Shown: positions 17,703-25,446 of the stretch, in pieces
How positions within the stretch are numbered: position 1 is the first letter of the stretch
Layout of the letters: each line of letters begins with the position of its first letter
Source: a bacterium
Lineage (GTDB): Bacteria > Bacteroidota > Bacteroidia > Bacteroidales > P3
Assembly (NCBI GenBank): GCA_014803485.1
Contig: JAAVBQ010000008.1
Span: 1-57,777 of the forward strand
DNA: 57,777 nt
Reading direction: 5' to 3'
Notes under the pieces: model-generated
Told to the model about the DNA's origin: nothing
Seen by the model: the letters and a program-made list of their open reading frames with translations, nothing else
Databases searched by the model: none
Position numbers and translations under genes: made by a program

Positions 17703-18771
17703 GTTGGACTGGTATATCATCAGGAAGTTTCTCGGATCGTTCTTTGCATCCATTGCATTGATAATCATAATTGTCATTGTATTCGATATATCGGAGAAAG
17801 TAGACAAGTTCATCGAAAAGGACGCTCCGTTCCGGAGTATCGTCTTCGACTACTATGTCAACTTCATTCCGTACTTCATCAATATGTTCAGCTCGCTGTT
17901 CATATTCATCTCGGTGATTTTCTTCACCACCCGCATGGCGCAGAACACCGAAATCCTGCCTGTGCTCTGTTCGGGAATAAGCTATCGGCGGCTGATGGTG
18001 CCTTATATTATCTGCGCGGTGTTCATCGGCACCCTCAATCTTGTGCTGGCCAATTTCGTGATTCCCGACGTAAACAAGGCGCGTATAGAATTCGAGCGGA
18101 CCTATGTGAAGAATCCCTACCACAACACGCACAGCAACATTCATCTGCAATACGACTCCACCACCTACTACTATGTGGAAAGTTTCGACAATTCCAACGA
18201 TATGGGGCACCGGTTCTCGCGCGAAGTAATCGAAGGCAACCGATTGGTGTCGAAAATCAATGCGCAGAACATCCGCTACGATTCGGCGCGGAATGTGTGG
18301 AAGCTGATTGACTACAGCGAACGCGTGCTCACACCCGAAGGCGAAACATTCACAAAGGGGAGCTATAAGGAAATGGAACTTCCGGTGCATCCCATCGATT
18401 TCGCCGCCGATTTCGTGAAGGTGGACGAGATGAATTACCGTGAGTTGAACCAACTCATCCAACAGGAAAAGTTGCGGGGCGGCGAATTGGTTTCCGTCTA
18501 TCGTTTCGAGAGGCTGCAACGTTTCCTGCACCCCCTGCTGGCCATTATCCTCACCTTGATGGGATTTTCCCTCTCCTCGGCCAAAACCCGCAACGGCATG
18601 GGCAAGAACCTCGCCGTGGGCATTGCGTTGGCTTTCACTTTCATTCTATTCCTGCAGATGTCGCAGGCCTTTGCCGTATCGGCCGTGATGCCGGTGTGGG
18701 CGGCGGCGTTTCTGCCCATTTTCCTCTACGGTATCGTGACGGTGTTCCTGATTCGTTTCGCACAAAAATAA
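17695..18771 (+). CDS. LptF/LptG family permease
   Basis: A 358-residue inner-membrane protein of the YjgP/YjgQ family. Two such proteins form the permease of the LptB2FG transporter that pulls lipopolysaccharide from the inner membrane. It starts MRKLDWYIIRKFLGSFF, the usual family opening, and has TM helices near 13-33, 50-75 and 90-118, a periplasmic beta-jellyroll middle, and three TM helices after about residue 265. A second family member is at 31092-32546. I cannot say which is F and which is G. The start overlaps the sigma-factor gene by 8 bp. Confidence 0.9.
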   Translation: MRKLDWYIIRKFLGSFFASIALIIIIVIVFDISEKVDKFIEKDAPFRSIVFDYYVNFIPYFINMFSSLFIFISVIFFTTRMAQNTEILPVLCSGISYRRLMVPYIICAVFIGTLNLVLANFVIPDVNKARIEFERTYVKNPYHNTHSNIHLQYDSTTYYYVESFDNSNDMGHRFSREVIEGNRLVSKINAQNIRYDSARNVWKLIDYSERVLTPEGETFTKGSYKEMELPVHPIDFAADFVKVDEMNYRELNQLIQQEKLRGGELVSVYRFERLQRFLHPLLAIILTLMGFSLSSAKTRNGMGKNLAVGIALAFTFILFLQMSQAFAVSAVMPVWAAAFLPIFLYGIVTVFLIRFAQK

Positions 18772-18782
18772 ATTTCCGTGCC

Positions 18783-20321
18783 ATGCGTGCCAGATTGCTC
18801 AACGATGCTTATTTGAGATTGATGAAGGGACGGCTCGAGAAGATAGAACGCTTTTCGAGTGCGGCGGGCGAGGTGCAACGGGCCCAACTCCGCTATCTGG
18901 TGGAACGGGCCGCCGATACCGAATACGGCAGGCGCTATGGTTTCGATGCCATCCGCACGGAAGAGGATTTCCGCAGGAAAGTGCCTCTCATCACCTACGA
19001 GGGCTTGCAGGATTATGTGGAAAGATTGATGCGGGGGGAGAATTATCTGCTTTGGCCGGATAAAATCACCTCTTTCGCCAAATCGTCGGGAACCACCCGT
19101 TCCAAAAGCAAGTATATTCCCGTAAGCCGCGAGGCTTTTCAATACTGCCATATACGCGGCGGGAAAGATCTCTTTGCTCTCTATATCAGGGAACACCCCG
19201 AAAGCGGGATATTCTACGGCCGGAACGTGTCGTTGGGCGGCAGCCTGCACCCTAGTCCGCAGGCCGGCATCGTCTGCGGCGATGTATCGGCGCTCATCAC
19301 CTGCAATCTCCCGTTCTGGACCGGTTTCCGCCGCTCCCCGCGCCGCGAAATCGCATTGCTGCACAACTGGGAAGATAAGTTGGAGGGTATGGTGAAAGAC
19401 ACCCTGCACCGCGATGTGCGTGGCTTTCTGGGGGTGCCGTCCTGGATGATGCTCTATTTGGAGAGAACCTTGGCGGCTTCGGGAAAAGACACCTTGCGCG
19501 AGGTATGGCCGAACATGGAACTCTTTGTGCACGGCGGTGTAAGTTTCGACCCATACCGCACGCAATTCAAGGCCTTGATGGGCGAACCTTTCCGCTATTT
19601 GGAAACCTATAACGCCTCGGAGGGATTTTTCGGCATACAGGATTCGCTTTCGCAACCCGACATGCTTCTGATGCTCGACTACGGCATCTATTACGAATTC
19701 GTTCCGGTGGAGGAAACCGAGAAGGAACAGCCCCGGGCCGTAGGCATAGAAGACGTGGAGGTGGGACGGAACTACGCCCTGGCCATCAGCAGCAATGCAG
19801 GTCTGTGGCGTTATCTGATAGGCGACACGGTGATGTTTACCTCCGTAAGACCCTACCGCTTCAGGATAAGCGGCCGCACCCGGCATTTCATCAACACATT
19901 CGGAGAAGAACTGATTGTGGAGAATGCCGACAAGGCGCTCTCGGCCACCTGCACGGAAACAGGCATAGAAATACGCGACTACACCGCCGCACCCGTATTC
20001 TTAGACAACCGCAACCGCGCCTGTCACCAATGGTTGGTGGAGTTTGTCTCCGAACCCGCCGACCTGCGGGATTTTTCCCTGCGTCTGGACAAACATCTCA
20101 AAGAGGTGAACAGCGACTACGAAGCCAAACGGTCGCACGACCTGATGCTGAAACAGCCTCAAATCATTCCCTTGCCGCAAGGCACGTTCCTGCGTTGGCT
20201 GGAAGCCAAAGGGAAACTGGGCGGGCAGCACAAGGTGCCCCGCCTGAGCAACAACCGCGAACTGGCAGACGAAATCCTGTCTTTGGCCGGTCTGTCGGAC
20301 CCCGAAACGAAAAATGCCTAA
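18783..20321 (+). CDS. GH3 family acyl-adenylating protein
   Basis: A 512-residue protein of the GH3 family, whose plant members conjugate amino acids to auxin or jasmonate through an acyl-adenylate. The ATP-binding motif SSGTTRSKSKYIP is at about residues 102-114, and a TYNASEGFFGIQD motif near residue 280 matches the second nucleotide-binding site. Bacteroidota members are common, but their substrates are unknown. The ATG at 18783 is used; upstream extension enters the permease gene. The 3' end overlaps the DivIC-like gene by 8 bp. Confidence 0.88.
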   Translation: MRARLLNDAYLRLMKGRLEKIERFSSAAGEVQRAQLRYLVERAADTEYGRRYGFDAIRTEEDFRRKVPLITYEGLQDYVERLMRGENYLLWPDKITSFAKSSGTTRSKSKYIPVSREAFQYCHIRGGKDLFALYIREHPESGIFYGRNVSLGGSLHPSPQAGIVCGDVSALITCNLPFWTGFRRSPRREIALLHNWEDKLEGMVKDTLHRDVRGFLGVPSWMMLYLERTLAASGKDTLREVWPNMELFVHGGVSFDPYRTQFKALMGEPFRYLETYNASEGFFGIQDSLSQPDMLLMLDYGIYYEFVPVEETEKEQPRAVGIEDVEVGRNYALAISSNAGLWRYLIGDTVMFTSVRPYRFRISGRTRHFINTFGEELIVENADKALSATCTETGIEIRDYTAAPVFLDNRNRACHQWLVEFVSEPADLRDFSLRLDKHLKEVNSDYEAKRSHDLMLKQPQIIPLPQGTFLRWLEAKGKLGGQHKVPRLSNNRELADEILSLAGLSDPETKNA

Positions 20322-20655
20322 CTTTGCACCTATGGCGAATGCAGAGAGAAAAACGGTAAAGGATTGGGTGCTCCGCTTCTGGAACTGGAGGGGGCGGAAC
20401 TATGTGCTGATTCTGCTGTTTTTCGCGGCCTGGTTCTTCTTTCTTTCGCCCAACACGCTCTTCACACAGATAAGGGCGCGGCGGGAAAACCGCGAGATGA
20501 AACGGATGCGCGACTTCTATCAACACGAAATCAAACACAACGAAGAAGAAATCGCCCGGTTCAAGAACGATCCCGATTTTGTGGAAACCTACGGTCGGGA
20601 GAATTATCTCATGAAAAAACAGAACGAGGATATTTATCTTTATGTGGAGGAATAG
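20314..20655 (+). CDS. DivIC/FtsB-like septum formation initiator
   Basis: A small bitopic membrane protein of 113 residues. After a short basic cytoplasmic tail there is one TM helix (YVLILLFFAAWFFFLSP, about 30-46), then a charged periplasmic coiled coil (RARRENREMKRMRDFYQHEI...) and the conserved tail ETYGRENYLMKKQNEDIYLY typical of FtsB/DivIC proteins. These link FtsQ/DivIB and FtsL in the divisome. The start could be MPNFAP (20314) or MANAERK (20332); the first overlaps the GH3 stop. It is convergent with priA, 12 bp apart. Confidence 0.88.
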   Translation: MPNFAPMANAERKTVKDWVLRFWNWRGRNYVLILLFFAAWFFFLSPNTLFTQIRARRENREMKRMRDFYQHEIKHNEEEIARFKNDPDFVETYGRENYLMKKQNEDIYLYVEE

Positions 20656-20668
20656 CGGTTTTCCCGCT
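20654..20668. terminator. Small hairpin between convergent divIC-like gene and priA
   Basis: AGCGG-TTTTC-CCGCT forms a 5-bp stem at the junction of two converging genes. It has no T tract, so termination is only a possibility. Confidence 0.25.
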
Positions 20669-23130
20669 CAGGGATCCACGTCTATCACCACCCGCACCGC
20701 ACGGAAAGCCGTATCGGCATAGAAATCATCCAATACCTCCTGCACGCTCTTCTTCATGGCCTCGCTTTGCGGCGAACGTTCCAATTTTATCAGAATTTCG
20801 CGGATATAATAGAGATTGATGCGGCCCACCATCGGAAATTGCGGTCCCAATACCCTTTCCCCCAGCTTGATGCGCAACATCTCCGCCAAAGCGGCCGAAG
20901 CCCGTCCCACCAGATTTTCGTCCTTGTGACGCACGCTCAAGCGGACGAGCCTGTAAAAAGGCGGGTATTTGAACGTAAGCCTTTCCTGCAACTGCGTGGT
21001 GTACATGGAGGCATAGTCGGAATTCATCACCTCCTGAATAACGGAATATTCCGGCTTATGGGTCTGAATCACCACCTCGCCGCCTCCGCCCTTGCGTCCC
21101 GCACGCCCGCTCACCTGCGTCATCAGATGGAAACTGCGCTCGTAGGCACGGAAATCGGGAAAGGAAATCAAGCCGTCGGCATCCACAATGCCCACCACGC
21201 CCACATTGTCGAAATCAAGCCCTTTGGTAACCATCTGCGTGCCCACCAGAATATCGGTCTTGCGGTGCTCGAAATCCTCGATGATGCGGCGGTAGGAATC
21301 CTTGGCGCGTGTGCTGTCCAAGTCCATGCGCGCCACTTTGGCCTCGGGAAAGAGCAGATTCAAGTCTTCTTCTATACGCTCGGTGCCGAAGCCTTTCAGC
21401 CGCATCTGCGCCCCGCCGCATTGCGGGCAGAGGTGGGGCGCGGCTTCGGTGTGGCCGCAATAATGACACATCAGCACATTCTGATATTTGTGGTAGGTGA
21501 GCGTGACATCGCAACGCGGACAGACGGGCACGTGGCCGCAATCGGCGCATTCCAGACGATGCGAGAAGCCGCGCCGGTTCTGAAACAGGATAATCTGCTT
21601 GCCCGCCTGCAGGGCCGCGTTCATCTTCTCGACCAAGAGCGATGAAAAGTTATTGCCCTGTATGGTTTTCCGTTTCTTCTCCTCGCGCAGGTCGGCCACC
21701 CACACCTGCGGCAGACGCACGTCGTTGTAGCGCGTGAAGAGCGTGGCCAAGGCATATTTGCCGTGAAGGGCATTGTAATAACTTTCGAGGGAGGGCGTGG
21801 CGGACCCCAACACGGTCTTGGCGCCGTGCAGATGTGCCAGATAGATGGCTGCGTCGCGGGCCTGATATCGGGGTGCGGGGTCTTGCTGTTTATAAGAAGT
21901 TTCGTGTTCTTCGTCCACCACCACCAGCCCCAAATTCGTGTAGGGAAGGAAAAGTGCCGAACGTGCGCCTAAAATCACTTGGTAGCGACGGCCTGTCTGT
22001 TGCCATATCTCCACTTTCTCGGCTTCGTTGTAGCGGGAGTGATAGACTCCCACCGTATCGCCGAAATACTTGCGCAAACGATTTATCATCTGCGTGGAAA
22101 GCGCAATTTCGGGCAAGAGGAAAAGTGCCTGCTTGCCCTGCGCCATCACCTCCTGAATCAGTTTGATGTAGATTTCGGTCTTGCCGCTCGAGGTGACGCC
22201 GTGCAAAAGACAGACGTTCTTTTCCTGCAAACCTTCTTTGATGGTGTCGAAAGCCTTTTGCTGGGCGGGAGAGAGGGTGATAGCGGGGGGGCAGGCGGCG
22301 CTTTCGGGGGCGGGTTTCAAACGGCTCTGCGTTTGTTTGCGGGTATCGAAGACCCCCTTTTTGACCAGCGTCTGCAGCGCCGCCTGCCCCCCTTGCGCTT
22401 TCTCCAGAATCTTGGCACGCGGCACCCAACCCTCCACTGCGGCGGGGAACATGGCCATATAAGCCAACAGCACGTCCAACTGCCGCGAGGAATGTTTCTT
22501 CTCCACCGTGTCGAAAAGCGCATGCTGGGCATCGGGTTGGCCGAGATAGGTTTCCGACCAACGTATATACATTTCTTCCAACGGCTTGTAGCGTTGCTCG
22601 ATTTCTTCCTTCACCAATACCGCCCCACCCTCGCGCAAGCCCCGCACCAAAGGAAACACCTTGGCCTGCGAAGCCGCCCGCGAAGCCTCCTCCATCGTCA
22701 TCTCGCCCCGTTGCGCCAAAACCGACAGAATATCCATCTGCCTCTCGTCGAAACCCGACACATCGCCGTCGAAATCGGGATTGAGCACAAGTTTGGTCTC
22801 GCTGTCGAGCTTGAAACCCGACGGCAGGGCACAGGCCATCACATCGCCCTGTGTACAGAGATAATAATCGGCCATCCACCGCCAGAACTCAAGCTGCACG
22901 GCATTGACCACGGGTTCGGTGTCCAACACCGATATAACCTGTTTAATCTGCACGTTTTCGGGTGCGGTGTGGTGCACATCGCGCACGATACCGGCATATA
23001 ACTTGCCGTTGCCCAACGGCACACAGACCCGCACGCCTTCCTTCACCTCCGGAACCATGTCGGCGGGCACCTCGTAGCAGAAAACTTTCCGCAGGGGCAC
23101 AGGGAGGATGACATCGACGTATGTGGGCAT
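20668..23130 (-). CDS. priA: Primosomal protein N' (replication restart helicase)
   Basis: An 820-residue superfamily 2 DNA helicase that recognises stalled forks and reloads the replisome. The N-terminal 3'-DNA-binding domain (PTYVDVILPVPLRKVFCYEVP) is followed by Walker A GVTSSGKTEIY, Walker B VVVDEEHE, and the zinc-binding cysteine array CADCGHVPVCPRC...CHYCGH...CPQCGG. The helicase C-terminal motifs include GTQMVTKGLDFDNV and QVSGRAGR. The ATG at 23130 is chosen because the family begins MPTYVDV; an upstream extension to 23265 would run into the divergent gene. It shares a 79-bp upstream region with the DUF4290 gene. Confidence 0.97.
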   Translation of the reverse strand: MPTYVDVILPVPLRKVFCYEVPADMVPEVKEGVRVCVPLGNGKLYAGIVRDVHHTAPENVQIKQVISVLDTEPVVNAVQLEFWRWMADYYLCTQGDVMACALPSGFKLDSETKLVLNPDFDGDVSGFDERQMDILSVLAQRGEMTMEEASRAASQAKVFPLVRGLREGGAVLVKEEIEQRYKPLEEMYIRWSETYLGQPDAQHALFDTVEKKHSSRQLDVLLAYMAMFPAAVEGWVPRAKILEKAQGGQAALQTLVKKGVFDTRKQTQSRLKPAPESAACPPAITLSPAQQKAFDTIKEGLQEKNVCLLHGVTSSGKTEIYIKLIQEVMAQGKQALFLLPEIALSTQMINRLRKYFGDTVGVYHSRYNEAEKVEIWQQTGRRYQVILGARSALFLPYTNLGLVVVDEEHETSYKQQDPAPRYQARDAAIYLAHLHGAKTVLGSATPSLESYYNALHGKYALATLFTRYNDVRLPQVWVADLREEKKRKTIQGNNFSSLLVEKMNAALQAGKQIILFQNRRGFSHRLECADCGHVPVCPRCDVTLTYHKYQNVLMCHYCGHTEAAPHLCPQCGGAQMRLKGFGTERIEEDLNLLFPEAKVARMDLDSTRAKDSYRRIIEDFEHRKTDILVGTQMVTKGLDFDNVGVVGIVDADGLISFPDFRAYERSFHLMTQVSGRAGRKGGGGEVVIQTHKPEYSVIQEVMNSDYASMYTTQLQERLTFKYPPFYRLVRLSVRHKDENLVGRASAALAEMLRIKLGERVLGPQFPMVGRINLYYIREILIKLERSPQSEAMKKSVQEVLDDFYADTAFRAVRVVIDVDP

Positions 23131-23151
23131 AGGAAAACAGGGTTTTAGAAG

Positions 23152-23188
23152 CGAAGATAGTGAAAGTCGTGAAATTTCATTACCTTCG
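23152..23188. promoter_or_regulatory. Candidate divergent promoters for priA and the DUF4290 gene
   Basis: The minus strand at 23159-23152 reads TATCTTCG and the plus strand at 23181-23188 reads TACCTTCG. Each is one mismatch from TAnnTTTG and each lies 21-22 bp upstream of its start codon. Confidence 0.3.
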
Positions 23189-23209
23189 CCTTTTACTTTA
23201 TCTAATTTT

Positions 23210-24127
23210 ATGCGATACAACACTTCAAGAAGAGCGCTTGTTTTTCCTGAATACGGAAGAGGCATTCAAGACATGGTGGAACACGCCGTAGGCCTCTCTT
23301 CCAAAAGCGCCCGCAACTGCGCCGCGCAGACGATTCTCCGCTTCATGCGTGCCCTCAACCCACAGGTAATGGAGCTGGACGACTATATGCACAAGCTCTA
23401 CGACCAACTCATCATCATGTCCGATTTTAAATTGGACATCGACAATCCCTATCCCACTCCTCCCAAAACGGGACAGGTGCGCCAGAACAAGCCTTTCCAT
23501 TATCATCCTGCCAACATCCGTTTCCGCTACTACGGCAAAACTCTCGAGGCCATGATCCGCAAGGCTACCGAAATGCCCGACGGAGACAAGAAAAACGCCT
23601 ATCTGAACCTGATTACCGTTCAGATGAAAAAGTCGTATTACCTCTGGAACGCCGATATCCTGAGCGACGATATGGTGGCCGAGCATCTGCGTATCCTTTC
23701 GGACGGGAAGCTGGTTTACACCGAAGCCATGCGGGGCGAGGTATACTCTTCGTTCTACGACAAACCGAGCTTGGAACGTAAGAGTAAGTATATCAATGTA
23801 AGCGCTTACGAAAATACGCCGAGGCGTCCCTACAGCAACGGTTATAACAGCTACGGAAACCGCAGCTACGACCGAGGGGGATACAACAAAGGCTACTACA
23901 ACAACGGAAGGGATTACAATAAGGGAAGTTACGGCAACAACGGCTATAACAACAATGGTTATGGCAACAACGGTTATAATAACGGCGGCTACAACAGCGG
24001 CTACAACAATGCGCAGGGCAACGGCGAAGGCTATATAAACCGCAAGCCCCGTTACTACAATAACGATAACAAGGACAACCGTTCCTACCAACCCAACCGT
24101 TTCAAGAAAAGACCCTATCAATCCTAA
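23210..24127 (+). CDS. DUF4290 domain protein with Asn/Gly/Tyr-rich tail
   Basis: A 305-residue protein. Residues 1 to about 205 match the Bacteroidota-specific DUF4290 family (MRYNTSRRALVFPEYGRGIQ at the start, RNCAAQTILRFM, MRGEVYSSFYDKPSLERKSKYINV), whose function is unknown. From about residue 205 the chain becomes a low-complexity tail of GYNN, GYNS and NNGRDYNKG units with scattered Arg, ending in KRPYQS. There is no signal peptide, so it is cytoplasmic. The composition resembles disordered, RNA-associated or condensate-forming tails, which is an inference. The ATG at 23210 is the family start. murA begins 11 bp after its stop. Confidence 0.88.
   Translation: MRYNTSRRALVFPEYGRGIQDMVEHAVGLSSKSARNCAAQTILRFMRALNPQVMELDDYMHKLYDQLIIMSDFKLDIDNPYPTPPKTGQVRQNKPFHYHPANIRFRYYGKTLEAMIRKATEMPDGDKKNAYLNLITVQMKKSYYLWNADILSDDMVAEHLRILSDGKLVYTEAMRGEVYSSFYDKPSLERKSKYINVSAYENTPRRPYSNGYNSYGNRSYDRGGYNKGYYNNGRDYNKGSYGNNGYNNNGYGNNGYNNGGYNSGYNNAQGNGEGYINRKPRYYNNDNKDNRSYQPNRFKKRPYQS
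23830..24075 (+). repeat. Degenerate Asn/Gly/Tyr codon repeats
   Basis: Imperfect short tandem units such as GGTTATAACAAC and GGCTACAACAGC encode the NGYNN tail of the DUF4290 protein. The codons alternate between synonymous forms, which points to selection on the amino-acid composition and not simply recent slippage. Confidence 0.8.
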
Positions 24128-24138
24128 ACACCGCTATC

Positions 24139-25446
24139 GTGAGTTCGTTTTCGATTACAGGGGGGCGCAAACTGCACGGGAGCATCGTGCCCCAAGGCGC
24201 CAAGAACGAGGCATTGCAGGTTATCTGCGCCTGCCTGATTACGCGCGAAAAAGTGGTGATAGACAACGTCCCTCTTATCCGCGATGTACTCAAACTCATT
24301 GAGTTGATGCAGTCCTTGGGCGTAGAGGTGGAACGTCTGGGCGAACATACCTTTTCTTTTCAGGCGACGGAAATCAACCAAGACTATCTACATACCGAGG
24401 AGTTCCGCCAACAGGCGGGCAGCCTGCGGGGTTCGGTGATGCTTGCCGGCCCGCTTCTGGCGCGTATCGGGTATGCGATTGTTCCCCAACCGGGAGGCGA
24501 CAAAATCGGCCGCCGGAAATTGGACACACACTTCATTGGTTTCGAACATCTTGGTGCCAAGATAGATTACGATGCCACACTCCATGCCTATGTGGTGGAA
24601 GGACGCCGGTTGCAGGGACGCTATATGCTTCTGGACGAGGCTTCCGTGACGGGCACCGCCAATATCATCATGGCCGCAGTGCTCGCCAAGGGCGAGACGG
24701 TGATTTTCAACGCCGCCTGCGAGCCCTATATCCTGCAACTATGCCGTATGCTCAACCACATGGGCGCACAGATTTTCGGAATAGGCTCCAACCTGCTTCA
24801 TATTAAAGGAGTGTCGGAACTGCACGGCACGCAACACCGCCTTTTCCCCGATATGATTGAAATCGGGAGTTTTATCGGAATGGCGGCGATGACTGCCAGC
24901 GAAATCACGGTGAAAAACGCGCAGAACGGCTACGCGCTCGGCATGATTCCGCAGGTATTCAAGCGCCTCGGCGTTTACAGCGAATTCCGTGGCGACGACC
25001 TCTATATTCCCGCGCAAGAACACTATCAGATAGAAAGTTCGCGCGACGGTTCCATCCTCACCATCGCCGACGCTCCCTGGCCCGGCTTCACGCCCGACCT
25101 CATCAGCATCGCGCTGGTCACCGCCACCCAGGCCAAGGGCAGTGTGCTCATCCACCAAAAGATGTTCGAAAGCCGCCTGTTCTTTGTAGACAACCTCATC
25201 AGCATGGGGGCCAAAATCATCCTCTGCGACCCGCACCGTGCCACCATCATCGGCTTAGACAGAGAATCTCCCCTGCACAGCATCGACATGGTATCGCCCG
25301 ACATACGCGCCGGCGTTTCGTTGCTTATCGCGGCCATGTCGGCCGAGGGAATCAGCACCATTCACAACATCGAGCAAATCGACCGCGGCTACGAACGCAT
25401 CGAGGAACGGCTCAATTCCCTCGGGGCGGACATCAAACGTCTGTAG
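24139..25446 (+). CDS. murA: UDP-N-acetylglucosamine 1-carboxyvinyltransferase, Asp-type active site
   Basis: A 435-residue enzyme that adds enolpyruvate to UDP-GlcNAc in the first committed step of peptidoglycan synthesis. Lys22 in QGAKNEAL is the conserved substrate-binding lysine. The mobile-loop Cys (Cys115 in E. coli, motif GGCTIG) is replaced by Asp121 in GGDKIGRRKLDTHF; Asp at this site is known to keep activity and prevent covalent fosfomycin binding. Translation apparently starts at GTG 24139, as no ATG fits the conserved N-terminus. It follows the DUF4290 gene by 11 bp, and its 3' end overlaps the convergent outer-membrane protein gene by 14 bp. Confidence 0.96.
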   Translation: MSSFSITGGRKLHGSIVPQGAKNEALQVICACLITREKVVIDNVPLIRDVLKLIELMQSLGVEVERLGEHTFSFQATEINQDYLHTEEFRQQAGSLRGSVMLAGPLLARIGYAIVPQPGGDKIGRRKLDTHFIGFEHLGAKIDYDATLHAYVVEGRRLQGRYMLLDEASVTGTANIIMAAVLAKGETVIFNAACEPYILQLCRMLNHMGAQIFGIGSNLLHIKGVSELHGTQHRLFPDMIEIGSFIGMAAMTASEITVKNAQNGYALGMIPQVFKRLGVYSEFRGDDLYIPAQEHYQIESSRDGSILTIADAPWPGFTPDLISIALVTATQAKGSVLIHQKMFESRLFFVDNLISMGAKIILCDPHRATIIGLDRESPLHSIDMVSPDIRAGVSLLIAAMSAEGISTIHNIEQIDRGYERIEERLNSLGADIKRL

